Assembly: GCF_041146795.1 (NCBI RefSeq)
Contig: NC_135168.1
Location: 39,750,370-39,814,369 of the forward strand
Direction: 5' to 3'
Length of the DNA stretch: 64,000 nt
From: Maylandia zebra
Taxonomy: Eukaryota > Chordata > Actinopteri > Cichliformes > Cichlidae
The stretch's first letter is position 1, and each line of letters starts with the position of its first letter. The notes under the pieces were generated by a model. It was given only the letters and a program-made list of their open reading frames with translations. It had not been told where the DNA came from and searched no databases. The position numbers were made by a program, and so were the translations under genes. Of this stretch, positions 22,725 through 34,606 are shown one piece after another.

Positions 22725-23378
22725 TCATGCTGTTAACAGATAGTATCTCCGGAAGTTGTGGGGGAAGCATTCACACACAAAGACTCTAGAGTGGGGGGAA
22801 GAGTCTTTTGGTTTCAACTACTGTAAGAAGTAGCAAGGGAGTGTGAACTTTCTTTTTGGGGAAGACCAAAGGTGTGAAAACAGCTGTGTACAGCCTATTA
22901 TTCCTGTAGGAAGTATTTAACCCAGGACTGTTCTGGGTTCAGGAGAGACTGCTGATCATTTGCCCTGTGCGATGGCTGCTCCCACCAAGCTTGGGTTTTT
23001 GTTTTTTTTTGGTTAAGGGATGTTAGCTGCCGCTCACCGTTTGTCTGCAGGCTTTATTAAATAAAAACTTCCAACACTGATGTCACAACATACGACTTAT
23101 TTTGACAATTTATTGAAGTGAGAAGGAGTAATGGGAGGAGAATAATTGCATTTTTGTTCAGCGGTGTTTGTAAATTAAGAATTTTCCCAACTACATGTGC
23201 TGCTAGCCTGTGACCTTCTTTTTATGTGCACAGAGCCCAGAGGAGTCTGTGGAAACATGCAGAATTGAGGCAGTGCAAGGAGCTACAGATGGTACGTCTT
23301 CAGATAAAGTAGTGTATTATCCATCTATTATGTACATTACATCTAATATTCTGATCCAACAACCGCACTTTTTGTGTG

Positions 23379-23606
23379 TTTTAGAGGCCTCTTACTTTTG
23401 CTGCATCTGTCATGCTCATTTCAACGACAAGAGGAAGAACTCTATGAAAAATGGTGCGAGTGGTGTCAGTGTAGTGCATGTCAGCTGTGGTCACACATGG
23501 CATGTGGTTTTAAAAAGAACGTGTATTCATTGCCAGCATTAGACACCTTAATGTGCACTTGTAATTATGAAGACTCACAGTTGTCTTGCAGCTCTAATTT
23601 GCTTTA
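23379..23606 (+). pseudogene. Broken PHD-finger-like exon, copy 1
   Basis: The frame from about 23430 reads EKWCEWCQCSACQLWSHMAC, with the second-half PHD pattern C-x2-C-x2-W-x-H-x2-C. The preceding half (ASYFCCICHAHF) is in another frame, so a frameshift separates them. Stop at 23605-23607. A small exon-like segment with a GTACGT donor lies at about 23232-23291. The parent protein is not recognised. Confidence 0.45.
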
Positions 23607-23948
23607 AGAAAATGTACTGCCAGGATGTGACTTTCCTAAATGTCTTCTCAAATTGTTCTAAATTATAACACATAACAAATTTTGTCTGCACAACACACAA
23701 ACACCCTCTGTCCTTTCATTATGTGTAAAAACATGTTAAGTGAATTACAGTTTGAAGTTCATTTAAACCCAGTACATATGAACATGTTAATCCAAAAAAG
23801 TTTTAGACAACAGGAAGAAGCATGTCATTAGGGGAACATGTAACATTTAAAATATGTTACTATAACAACTGCACAAATGAAGGAAACCGGACTATCACTT
23901 TAATATTGACATGTACATGTCTGTATATGTATATATATATATGGTTCC

Positions 23949-24210
23949 TCGGAGGAAGGCGAGGACCCATCATGGAAGGACAGGCCCCTGCACGGTATGT
24001 ACCACCGGCAGATAGAGAAGGTGGCTGATATCCAGAAATCCTACCAGTGGCTGGACAAAGCTGGACTTAAAGACAGCACAGAGGCACTAATCATGGCAGC
24101 ACAAGAACAAGCGCTGAGCACAAGATCCATTGAGGCTGGGGTCTATCACACCAGGCAAGACCCCAGGTGCAGGCTGTGTAAAGAGACAATCCAGCACATA
24201 ACAACATGAG
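23949..24210 (+). mobile_element. LINE C-terminal fragment
   Basis: A frame of about 85 codons reads GMYHRQIEKVADIQKSYQWL, then YHTRQDPRCRLCKETIQHIT. This resembles the region after the RT in the same LINE family as 1-480, with part of a Cys/His motif. It is cut off on both sides. Confidence 0.55.
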
Positions 24211-24235
24211 AGGTATTTGGACCAATTTTGTGTTC

Positions 24236-24347
24236 TCCATTCTTTAAGCACCGGTTTGAGCACCGTTTGAGCACCGGCACCGTTTCAAAAGTACCGATTT
24301 GGCACCGGTATCGGATAAAACCTAAACGATACCCATCCCTATTTATT
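24236..24347 (-). mobile_element. hAT terminal fragment
   Basis: On the minus strand it begins near GGGATGGGTATCGTTTAGG, followed by repeated CCGGTGC/ACCGG motifs, a layout common at fish hAT ends. The other end was not found. Confidence 0.45.
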
Positions 24348-24939
24348 ATATTTCACTACAGAAAGTAATTTAATCTCAAATGTAAGGGTTTATTTTGAAA
24401 AACTGAGTGGTGATGATCAGCACTCTCAACTGGTTTAGGATACATTCCAGTTCTGTTTGTAAAACCCAACAACTGTGATCTGTTTACAACTTCTCCAAAA
24501 AAGTTACTGTAAAATCAATATTTTTGTCTTTTGAAATATCAGTTTGATTGTGATTGATTAATCTATCATGATCAACTGTAATCTAAAGAAGAAAATCATA
24601 TTTTTATTAGCTAAAAAGTTACATATCTTCTTAGTTTGAATTTTAAAAAGGGAAAAACATTATGAACTAAAACACAAAGTGTTTTGACCCAAACTCTTAA
24701 CAGTCTGCTTTTTAAATAGCAGAGGTACAGTGGTGTCTAACACCACACTTTGGAAGGCAAATCTGTTCTTGACTAAAGATTCTTTAACACATTGTAGATT
24801 TGATTTTTTTTGGACACTTCCCCCCTTCTTTTCTCTTCAGGTGCACAGAGTGCTGAGGAGCACAGGTGGTACTGTAGTAATGCCGGCAGAGGGTATGTCT
24901 TCAGATTGAGTAATCTATAATGTTTGACATGTTTTACAT
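24348..24939. other. AT-rich, with one exon-like segment
   Basis: At about 24841-24893 an exon-like piece after CTCTTCAG, ending before GTATGTCTTCAG, resembles the small exons at about 23232-23291 and 25981-26032, so it may be a third diverged copy. Nothing else is supported. Confidence 0.35.
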
Positions 24940-26640
24940 TTAAATCTTAGTAATTCTGTTAGTTATACCTGGTACAAAATTCTGGACGTGTTGAGCCATT
25001 GTGCTCCAAAAAAATATGTTATTGTTAGCTTAAGATTCTCTGCTCACATTGCAGGTTTTCTGTTTGATTTACTAAGTTGGCATTTTTTTTTAGTATCTGT
25101 CAATTAAATATGCCATATTTTCATTGTATAGGAACTTATAAAAAAAATGTGTGATACTTTCATTAAGCCTCCACAATTACACATATTGGTTAATTGGTTA
25201 AACATTCTGTAAGGAGAGACATTGAAAACAATGTCAACAACATATTGTAATTTTGTGTTTTATTTGGATCAGGCAGGGAGAGTGGACTTCGGACAGAAAT
25301 TGTGGAAGATATTTTAGAGGCAGTGTTTGGAAACAAGTTTCTTGTATGTTTGTTTATTACTACCTTACATGTGGAAAAACAACAAATGACACGGTGGACC
25401 AACTGGCACCCATTTTAAGTTTCTTGTGACAGCACGTTATAAAATTAGAATTGTTCTAACAGCATTTTGAGTAGGAAAGGTTACTATTTAATCACCAGCT
25501 CAGCTGATCTACACATTGACATCTATCAGCAATTTCATGAGATGAAGTCATCAGTAGAAATTTGTTATATTCTCTAAATTTGTGATAAATTTCATAACGT
25601 TAGGGCACTGGTTTAGCTCACTACTTGACAAGATGACCATATGCCACATGGTTGAATGTAGTGGCCCAGGTTTGAGTCTGACCTCAGACCCTTCATCATT
25701 TAGAACACTAAGTAGTATACGGGCAGTATAGTACAATATGTGTTACTTCCTTACCTTATTGGCTCTCTGTGTTAGGTTAGTGAAGGAAACAACACATTTT
25801 ACTCAAGTGAGTGACTCAATATGCAATTAGTAAGTAGTTGCTGATGTCACAACATACTACTTATTTTCACAACATACTTACCTGTGAATCATACAGGGCA
25901 ATTTCTTGAAGTGAAAAGTACTAATGGGAAGAAAATAATTATATATTTTGTGCAACTGCTGTTTGTAAATTAAGAATTTAGAGGAGTCTGTGGAAACATC
26001 CAGAATTGAGGCAGTGCTAGCAGCTAGGGATGGTATGTCTTCAGATAAAGTAGTGTGTTATCTGTCTTTAATATTCATTACAGCTAATATCCTGATCCAA
26101 CAGCTCCACTTTTTGTGTATTTTAGAGGCCTCTTACATTTGCTGCTTCAGGCACGCTCGTTTCAATAACAAGAGGAAAAACTCTGAACTATGAAGAAATG
26201 GCGCGAGTGGCATCAGTGTAGCGCATGTCAGCTGTGGTCACATATGGCATGTGGTTTTAAAAAGAACATGTGTATTCATTACCAGCATTAGACACCTTCA
26301 GCTGCACTTGTAATTATGAAGACTCACAGTCGTCTAGCAGCTCTAATTTGCTTTAAGAAAATGTACTGCCAGGATGTGACTTTCCTAAATGTCTTCTCAA
26401 ACTGTTGCTACTTTGTTCTAAGTAGTTCTTAATTATGAAAGATATAACATTCATTACAATGGGAAGTAAAATCTTGTCTGCACACCACACAAACACCCTC
26501 TGTCCTTTCATCCTGTGTAAAAACGTGTTGAGAAGATATATAAAATGTACCATGAAAGGATACAAGTGTGAATTGTTCTAATAAAATGAGACAGTTTTGT
26601 AAGTGGATTACAGTTTGCAGTTCATTTAAACCTAGTGCAT
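24940..26640. repeat. Tandem duplication unit 2 (PHD-like relic)
   Basis: Second copy of unit 1. It keeps KKWREWHQCSACQLWSHMAC at about 26189-26250 in one frame, while the upstream part (ASYICCFRHARF) ends at a stop in another frame. Confidence 0.7.
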
Positions 26641-26707
26641 ATGCGTGTTGCTAGGACTGATCAGAAGCAAATTTCATTTCAAATGACCACCCAACAGAAG
26701 CCTTGAT

Positions 26708-26800
26708 AAAAGTGTGGTTTTGTGCAAACTGTGCAAAAAGGAGTTGGCATACCATCGAAGCACTTCAACCTTACGGTACCATCTACCATCTAGACCACTA
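26708..26800 (+). pseudogene. BED zinc-finger fragment
   Basis: CKLCKKELAYHRSTSTLRYH can be read in one frame, the C-x2-C and His pattern of a BED finger from an hAT element. Nothing else of the element is clear. Confidence 0.4.
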
Positions 26801-27821
26801 TTAGTGGTAGAAGACAGGGGTTAAAAAACGTGCTAGGTGATCAAACTTTCCAACTGCTGTGCCGAAAGACTATTTCAAGTAAAACTAGAAAAATTTGCAT
26901 TTCCTGCGAAAATGCAGTGTGGATGCTTAAAGCTGAAGCTGTATGCAAAAAGTAGCTGAAAAAGCTGAAAAGTTGCAGAAATTGTAAAAACTTTGCAGAA
27001 GCAAAATAAGTTTGCTAAAATGGAATAACTTAGTAGAACTGCAATATCTTAGAGGAAACATAATACTTGGCAGAAATACAATAGCATAGCAGAATTTAGC
27101 AGAAATATTGTAACTTACCAGAAACATGATAACTTCTCAAAAATACAAGAATTTAGGAGAAATAGTATAAGATAACAGAAAGAATATATTTAGCCAAAAA
27201 TACTTAAACATTACAGAAACACTATGATTTAGAAAAATAGTACAACAGAGCAGAAATATTGTGATTTACCAGAGACACTGTGATGAACTATGAATATTGT
27301 AATTTTAAATTAAGACTATGTTTTAGCACAAATATTATAATTTGGCAGAAATACTATAATTTAGCACAAATACTATAAAAAGCAGAAATACTATAATTTA
27401 GCAGAAATACTTTATTAAGCACAAACCCTATAAAAAGCAGAAATACTGTACTATGATTTGGTAGAAAAAACTATAATTAATCAGAAATACTATATTTGGC
27501 AGAAATACGGTATTTGGCACAAATCTTATAAAATAGCAGAAATGGTATGATTTAGCACAATAGTAATAACTTAAACAGAAAAATTGGAAAAGCAAAAATG
27601 GACAGCTGAAAAAATGATGAACATGCTGAACGTCCCTCAACTATACTTGTTAAATGAAAAAAATCAGCAAAAAAATCTATAACAGCCACACAATCACAAA
27701 TATGTACACATAAGAAAACACACATGCACAGAGAGACACACACACAAGATCCAATTCAGTCAACCAGTCTAAATATATTGAATTTAAATCTTAGAATGAG
27801 ATCATCCCATTAAAAGCCTTT

Positions 27822-27844
27822 CTCTCTCTCTCTCTCTCTCTCTG

Positions 27845-27890
<46 letters not shown>
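27822..27890. repeat. (CT)n(CA)n microsatellite
   Basis: A CT run, a GT interruption, then a long CA run. Its equivalents in the other units are at 29012-29106 (longest) and 30064-30101 (CA only); the fourth unit lacks it. Confidence 0.95.
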
Positions 27891-27891
<1 letters not shown>

Positions 27892-28025
27892 GAGAGAAAA
27901 GTGAGTTTCTAGGTCAGCCTGGGAGCTGCTGAATTTGAATCCACCAATCAGAGAGCCTGTGCACTCTTTCCCTCCAAAACAGGTGCATCCTTTTTACACA
28001 CGCAGCACAGAGAGACACAGGATCA

Positions 28026-28214
28026 TTGCAGTCTATTTCTCATAATGACGACTCCCCTCAAACAAATGACCATAATTTCCTAACCGTAGGAGCTAGAACG
28101 GTCATTCTTACACCGTTTTGTTCAGAAGAGATGGGGGAATCTTCAAGTGTTGACAATTTATCATTAAAATATGAATTTTTAGAGATATATGACACGGATG
28201 ACTTGTTGACTTAG
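28026..28214 (+). other. Open frame repeated in the satellite unit, copy 1
   Basis: 62 codons containing LTVGARTVILTPFCSEEMGE, ending YDTDDLLT. The same frame is open in all four units (near 29245-29433, 30237-30428, 31350-31526). Nucleotide similarity is also high, so this may be recent copying and not selection on a protein. No domain is recognised. Confidence 0.3.
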
Positions 28215-29009
28215 AAGCCACGAATTCCCCAATATGCAAATTTGAATGCCTGGAGCCCACATACATGATTGGCTGGCTGGGAAGCTGTGCAGGCCCTGAT
28301 TTGTGGATTTGAATTCCTCAGCCCTCAGATATGATTGGCTGGCTTAGAAGCCATGAAGTCCCCAATATGCAAATTTGAATGCCTCGGGACACATATATGA
28401 TTGGCTGGGAAACCGTGCAGGACCTGATTTGAAAATTTGAATGTCTAAGTCCTCACAGAGGATTGGCTGCCTGGAGACCTGGCAGAAATATATAGAAATA
28501 CTATGATTAAGCATAAATACTACATTTAGTAGAAATACTATGTTTTAGCACAAATACTATAAAAAGCAGAAATACTATAATTTAGCAGAAATACTATATT
28601 AAGCACAAATCCTATAAAAAGCAGAAATACTATATTAAGCACAAATTCTATAAAAAGCAGAAATACTATATTAAGCACAAATCCTATTAAAAGCAGAAAT
28701 ACTATATTAAGCACAAATCTTATGAAATAGCAGAAACAGTATGATTTAGCACAATAGTAATAAGTTAAACAGAAAAATTGGAAAAGCAAAATGGACAGCT
28801 GAAAAAATGCTGAACATGCTGAGGGTCCCTCAAATATACTTGTTAAATGACAAAAATCTGCAAAAACATTTATTACAGCCACACAATCACAAATATGTAC
28901 ACATGAGGAAACACACATGCACAGAGAGACCCACACACAAGATCCAATTCAGTCAACCAGTCTAAATATATTGAATTTAAATCTTAGAATGAGATCATCC
29001 CATTAAAAG

Positions 29010-29011
<2 letters not shown>

Positions 29012-29106
<95 letters not shown>
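29012..29106. repeat. (CT)n(CA)n microsatellite, unit 2
   Basis: The longest of the array microsatellites. Confidence 0.95.
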
Positions 29107-29108
<2 letters not shown>

Positions 29109-29145
29109 GAGAGAGAAGTAAGTTTCTAGGTCAGCCTGGGAGCTG

Positions 29146-29433
29146 GTGAATTTGAATCCACCAATCAGAGAGGCTGTGCACTTTTCCCCACCAAAACAGG
29201 TGCATCTGTTTACACACGCAGCAGCACAGAGAGACACAGGATTTTTGCAGTCTATTTCTCATAGTGACGACTCCCCTCAAACAAATGACCGTAATTTCCT
29301 AACCGTAGGGGCTAGAACGGTCATTCTTACACCGTTTTGTTCAGAAGAGATGGGGGAATCTTCAAGTGTTGACAATTTAATATTAAAATATGAATTTTTA
29401 GAGATATATGACATGGATGACTTGTTGACTTAG
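29146..29433 (+). other. Open frame repeated in the satellite unit, copy 2
   Basis: 95 codons; the frame extends further 5' than copy 1 and ends in the same LTVGARTVILTPFCSEEMG region. See copy 1 for doubts. Confidence 0.25.
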
Positions 29434-30060
29434 AAGCCACGAATTCCCCAATATGCAAATTTGAATGCCTGAGACCACATATGTGATTGGCTGGCTGGGA
29501 AGCTGTGCAGGCCCTGATTTGTGGATTTGAATTCCTCAGCCCTCAGATATGATTGGCTGGCTTAGAAGCCACGAAGGCCCCAATATGCAAATTTGAATGC
29601 CTCAGGACACTTATTTGATTGGCTGGGAAACTGTGCAGGCCCTGATTTGAAAATTTGAATGTCTCAGTCCTCACAGAGGATTGGCTGCCTGGGGACCTGG
29701 CAGAAATATATAGAAATACTATTATTAAGCATAAATACTACATTTAGTAGAAATACTATGTTTTAGCACAAATATTATAAAAAGAAGAAAAACTATAATT
29801 TAGCAGAAATACTATATTAAGCACAAATCCTATGAAAAGCAGAAATAGTATGATTTAGCAGAAATACTGTATTTAGCACAAGTACCGAAAAGTACCAGAA
29901 ATACTATGATTTAGCAGAATAGTAATAACTTATTGAAACACAAATGCACAGAGGGACACACAAACACAGGCTCTAATCCAGTCAACCAGTCTAACTATGT
30001 TCAATTTAAATCCTACAATGACATGCTGTCAAATAAGGGCAGGGTCCTCTCTCTCCCACT

Positions 30061-30103
<43 letters not shown>

Positions 30104-31262
30104 GAGAGAGGACTAAGTTTCTAGGTCAGCCTGGGAGCTGCTGAATTTGAATCCACCAATCAGAGAGGCTGTTTACGTTTTCCCGCCAAAACAGGTGCAT
30201 CTTTTTACACACGCAGCACAGAGACACAGACCTGCTTCTTTCAGTTTATTTCACATAGTGAGGATTCCCCTCAAACAAATGACCATAATTTCCTAACCAT
30301 AGGGGCTAGAGCGGTCATTCTTACACCGTTTTGTTCAGAAGAGATGGGGGAATCTTCAAGTGTTGACAATTTATCATTAAAATATGAATTTTTAGAGATA
30401 TATGACATGGATGTCTTGTTGACTTAGAAGCCACGAATTCCCCAATATGCAAATTTGAATACCTGGAGCCCACATACATGATTGGCTGGCTGGGAAGCTG
30501 TGCAGGCCCTGATTTGTGGATTTGAATTCCTCAGCCCTCAGATATGATTGGCTGGCTTAGAAGCCATGAAGTCCCCAATATGCAAATTTGAATGCCTCAG
30601 GACACATATATGATTGGCTGGGAAGCCGTGCAGGCCCTGATTTGAAAATTTGAATTTCTCAGTCCTCACAGAGGATTGGCTGCCTGGGGACCTGGCAGAA
30701 ATATATAGAAATACTATGATTAAGCATAAATACTACATTTAGTAGAAATACTATGTTTTAGCACAAATACTATAAAAAGCAGAAATACTATAATTTAGCA
30801 GAAATACTATATTAAGCACAAATCCTATAAAAAGCAGAAATAGGATGATTAAGCATAAACACTACATTTAGTAGAAATACTATGTTTGAGCAAAAATCCT
30901 ATAAAAAGCAGAAATACTATATTAGGCACAAATCCCATAAAAAGCAGAAATAGTATGATTAAGCATAAATACTACATTTAGTAGAAATACTATGTTTTAG
31001 CACAAATAGTATAAAAAGCAGAAATATTGTAATTTAGCAGAAATACTATAATAGGCACAAATCTTATAAAATAGCAGAAATAGTATTATTTAGCACAATA
31101 GTAATAAGTTAAACAGAAAAATTGGAAAAGCAAAATGGACAGCTGAAAAAATGCTGAACATGCTGAGGGTCCCTCAAATATACTTGTTAAATGAAAAAAT
31201 CAGCAAAAAAATGCACAGGGAGAGAGAAGTAAGTTTCTAGGTCAGCCTGGGAGCTGCTGAAT

Positions 31263-31526
31263 TTGAATCCACCAATCAGAGAGCCTGTGTACTTTTTCCC
31301 GCCAAAACATGTGCCTCTTTTTACACACGCAGCACAGAGAGGCACAGGATTATTGCAGCCTATTTCTCATAGTGAGGACTCCCTTCAAACAAATGACCAT
31401 AATTTCCTAACCGTAGGGGCTAGAGCGGTCATTCTTACACCGTTTTGTTCAGAAGAGATGGGGGAATCTTCCAGTGTTTACAATTTATCATTACAATATG
31501 AATTATTAAAGATATTTGACTTGTAA
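31263..31526 (+). other. Open frame repeated in the satellite unit, copy 4
   Basis: 87 codons, like copy 2, but the end differs (FDL then stop) where this unit diverges into the next repeat family. Confidence 0.25.
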
Positions 31527-31779
31527 TGCACCATAACTGAGTAGAGCGAAGCAAAAACTGCCTTGACTTGCCCTCAAACAACGCTTTCTAACTCGAAATC
31601 TATTTGGAGTATCGATATCATTCTTTCACCGTAAGAGACAGCAGGCTTTGGTGAACAATCATGGAAATTTTCAGGTCTCTGTGGAAATCCAACAAAAAGT
31701 TATGACGAGAGAAAAAAGTGGTTCATTTCCACAGTTTGAAATCTGAAGAAATCTGAGCGAAGGACGAATTTCCTACCCT

Positions 31780-32660
31780 CAAACAAGTCCAACTCATTTC
31801 AGAACGGTAATAGGTGAGAAAGAAATTCTTGAATTGTGAGCGTCAGGGGTGTCTGAAGATATTCGGGGACAAGCCTCATGTCTTAACTTTGCTTCGTTAA
31901 GGAGATATGACGATTCGAATATGCCTCTCATTACAGAAATCCAGCGGTGATTTTGAACAAGCTCTCCATTCACTTTATATGGAGAGTTTTCTGACCTTGT
32001 GTTAGTCTGAGGAGATTTGCAAAAATTATATAAATCCCACAACAATGATGGTGACATTTTCTGAAAGCCAGCAAAAATACCTACGTTTTGATGTATAATT
32101 TGTGGAAGTTGAGTGAAAATTGAGCAAGTAGCAGGAAGTTGTTCGGACATGAAGTGAAAATTGCAAAACCTTCAGTGGCACACTGGAAGCCAAGAGCATA
32201 GCAACCATAACAACACATGTATTTTGTGAAAAATCACAATTTTGCAACTCAAAACTTTAAGAGGCATAAAAGTAAAACAGTAAAAGATTTGAAAAAGCTG
32301 AATCATATCTGAATAGCCCAATAATTTGTGAACATTTTAAAATTTGAATGGTTGTTCTAGGTGAAAATATGAGGAAGTAGTTAAGTTTCAAAAACAAGCA
32401 AATTTTAGCAGAATTGCTGAAGTTTCCCATTCATTTCAATGGGACAAATTAAAGGAAAAAAGTGGAATATTTTAAAAAGTATAATAGTTAAAAATACCAA
32501 AAGATATAGCCGGAAAGAGCAAAAATAGCTGAATAGTTTAAAATTTGAACGGTGAAAATCGGCTGAAAATTGTGGAAGTAGTTCTACGGCGAAAAGTGTA
32601 CGGAAGCAACTAGAATAACTAGAAAAAATTGCATTTCCTGCGAAAATGCTGTGTGGATGC
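31780..32660. repeat. Hairpin-ended repeat family, copy A
   Basis: It matches 34607-35490 over most of its length. Shared blocks include CAGAACGGTAATAGGTGAGA, CTTTGCTTCGTTAAGGAG and CCCATTCATTTCAATGGGAC. It ends near GTGTGGATGC (32651-32660). Non-coding by eye; family unknown to me. Confidence 0.7.
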
Positions 32661-32717
32661 CTTACGCTGAAGATTTCTGCTGAAAAAAGCAGAAAAAGTT
32701 GAAAAAACAAAAAACAT

Positions 32718-32788
32718 TGCCCTGAGCGAGATTCGAACCTGGCCTTTCTGATCTATAGGCGGCGTCTCACCTTACTGGACCAAACTGA
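32718..32788 (-). tRNA. tRNA-like sequence 1
   Basis: Minus strand: an A-box-like TGGTCCAGTAAGG and a B-box GGTTCGAATCT at about normal spacing. The acceptor stem does not fold cleanly, so it is a pseudo-tRNA or a tRNA-derived repeat head. Confidence 0.4.
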
Positions 32789-33057
32789 TTCTTACAAAGA
32801 AGAGGTGGAGAGACTGACAATTCTGGTGAAATTAGCAGAAGCTGCTTAGTATTGTGCTAATAAGAGGTGAAAAGGCTAAACATTTAGCAGAAAAGAGGTG
32901 AATCAGAAGAAGTTCTGCTGAAAAGAGGTAAAGAAGCAAAAAGATGAGTTGAAAAGAGGTGTAGAAGTGCTTGCTGAAGATGGCTGTATGTGTAATGACA
33001 CACTGGAGAGTGTCAAGAAAGCAGAGCGCATGCAAGCAGGGAACATGTGTAGCAACT

Positions 33058-33132
33058 GTCACAGGTAGGATTCGAAACTCTGCCCCCGGGTCTCACGGCA
33101 GCTGCCCTACCCTCTGAGCCAAATGAGTTCTG
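33058..33132 (-). tRNA. tRNA-like sequence 2
   Basis: Minus strand A-box TGGCTCAGAGGG and a B-box GTTTCGAATCC with one change. It is nearly the same as sequence 3, from a 557-bp tandem duplication. Confidence 0.4.
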
Positions 33133-33615
33133 GTCTCAAGCAAATATATGATGAGAGAGAAAATGTGCACTGTGGAGCAGAAGCTCAAATTAGCAGAAAA
33201 GAGGTGAAGAGGAAGAACTTTGTTGTGAAATGAGGTAAAGAAACTGAAATTTGTGCTTAAAACAAGTGAAAAAGCTGAACTCTGAAATCCTGCTAAAACA
33301 GTAGTAGAGGCTGATATTTTTCAGCTACTCACTGAGCCAAACTGGTTCTCACGTAACTGAAAAAAGGTGGAAAAGCTTAAAATTCTAATGAAAACAGCAG
33401 AAGAGGCTAAGTGCACTGTGGAGCAGGAGCTCTAATTAGCAGAAAAGAGGTGAAGAGGAATAATTTCTGCTGAAAAGAGGTAAAGAAGCAAAAAGCCGAG
33501 TTGAAAAGAAGTGTAGAAGCAGAAGTGCTTGCTGAAGATGGCTGTATGTGTAATGACACACTGGAGAGTGTCAAGAAAGCAGAGCGCATGCAAGCAGTGA
33601 ACATGTGTAGCAGCT

Positions 33616-33690
33616 GTCACAGGTAGGATTCGAACCTCTGCCACCGGGTCTCACGACAGATGCCCTACCCTCTGAGCCAAATGAGTTCTG
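33616..33690 (-). tRNA. tRNA-like sequence 3
   Basis: Minus strand A-box TGGCTCAGAGGG and a consensus B-box GGTTCGAATCC. Anticodon and acceptor arms are doubtful. Confidence 0.45.
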
Positions 33691-34260
33691 GTCACAAGCA
33701 AAGATATGATGAGAGGGAAAATGTGCACTGTGGAGCAGCAGCTCAAATTAGCAGAAAAGAGGTGAAGAGGAAGAACTTTGTTGTGAAATGAGGTAAAGAA
33801 ACTGAAATTTGTGCTTAAAACAAGTGAAAAAGCTGAACTCTGAAATCCTGCTAAAACAGCAGAAGAGGCTGATATTTTTCAGCTACTCATTGAGCCAAAC
33901 TGGTTCTCACGTAACTGAAAAAAGGTGGAAAAGCTTAAAATTCTAATGAAAACAGCAGAAGAGGCTGAGTGCACTGTGGAACAGAAGCTCAAATTAGCAG
34001 AAAAGAGGTGAAAACAGCAGAAGAGGGTGAGATTTGTGCTGATAAGAGGTGAAACTGCGGAACCAATCAGAGGTACTGCTTCTGTCTGCTTCATCAGGCT
34101 GTGTACTTGTATGTATTTCTGCCATAGACTGTTAACCAGAATCTGAGGTCCATATTAGAAAAGCTGCTAAAATCATTAAACTTTGCAGAATTGTAATAAA
34201 TTATCAATATGAATTACCGGTCTGTGATAGTGTATAAATTTGTAGTTAAAAAAAAAACAT

Positions 34261-34333
34261 GTGGGCCAAGGTGGAATCGAACCCACGACCTCTGGTCTGA
34301 AGAGCGGTGTCATTACCAATCGCGCCACCTCTA
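34261..34333 (-). tRNA. tRNA-like sequence 4
   Basis: Minus strand A-box TGGCGCGATTGG and B-box GGTTCGATTCC. An anticodon-arm-like CTCT/AGAG stem encloses TCAGACC, which lacks the usual U33. The acceptor does not pair, so this is probably a tRNA-derived pseudogene. Confidence 0.45.
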
Positions 34334-34606
34334 AGGGGGCGGGCGCTTTGAAAAAAAGGGTGATGAGGAGTCAGAATTAGATCGCGGTGAGACGCGAAAA
34401 ACGCCGTTTTTTGGAGTTACAAAACGTCGTGTAACTCAAAAACTAGGTGGGATAGAAGCATAATTCTTGCACTGGGTGAATCAGCGGACTTTGGTGTACT
34501 TTGACTGCGATTTACATAGCTCTTTGTATCTCCGTCGCGGAGATATGACGAGAGAAGAAACGGCTTCATTTTCGGAATTTGAAAAATGAGAGGAGGACAG
34601 ATTTCC

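Larger units (their letters stand above)
22470..23820. repeat. Tandem duplication unit 1 (PHD-like relic)
   Basis: Several blocks match 24940-26640: 22470-22555 with 24945-25030, 23085-23205 with 25838-25978, and 23230-23720 with 25980-26520. The copies have diverged by substitutions and indels. Confidence 0.75.
26880..31234. repeat. Composite satellite-like array with a higher-order unit of about 1.1 kb
   Basis: The block beginning AGGTCAGCCTGGGAGCTG starts at 27911, 29128, 30123 and 31239 (spacings 1217, 995, 1116). Each full unit has a degenerate short-period array of GCAGAAATACTATAATTTAG type (26935-27570, 28490-28760, 29698-29935, 30695-31110), a CT/CA microsatellite in most units, the AGGTCAGCC block, and a run of similar segments containing ATATGCAAATTTGAATGCC and GATTGGCTGG. 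I do not recognise the family. Confidence 0.75.
32940..33970. repeat. Approximately 557-bp tandem duplication containing tRNA-like units
   Basis: The run starting GTTGAAAAGAGGTGTAGAAG and containing GGCTGTATGTGTAATGACAC recurs about 557 bp later (tRNA-like units at 33058 and 33616; the AGCTACTCA block near 33324 and 33880). Confidence 0.7.

Noticed and set aside
27428-28936. Minus-strand hydrophobic frames in the short-period array
   Set aside because: Translation of the AT-rich tandem repeat gives periodic Phe/Leu/Ile; not a membrane protein.
26935-31110. Regularly spaced short repeats that could suggest a CRISPR array
   Set aside because: The repeats are degenerate, spacers are not unique, the DNA is clearly vertebrate, and the pattern fits a satellite.
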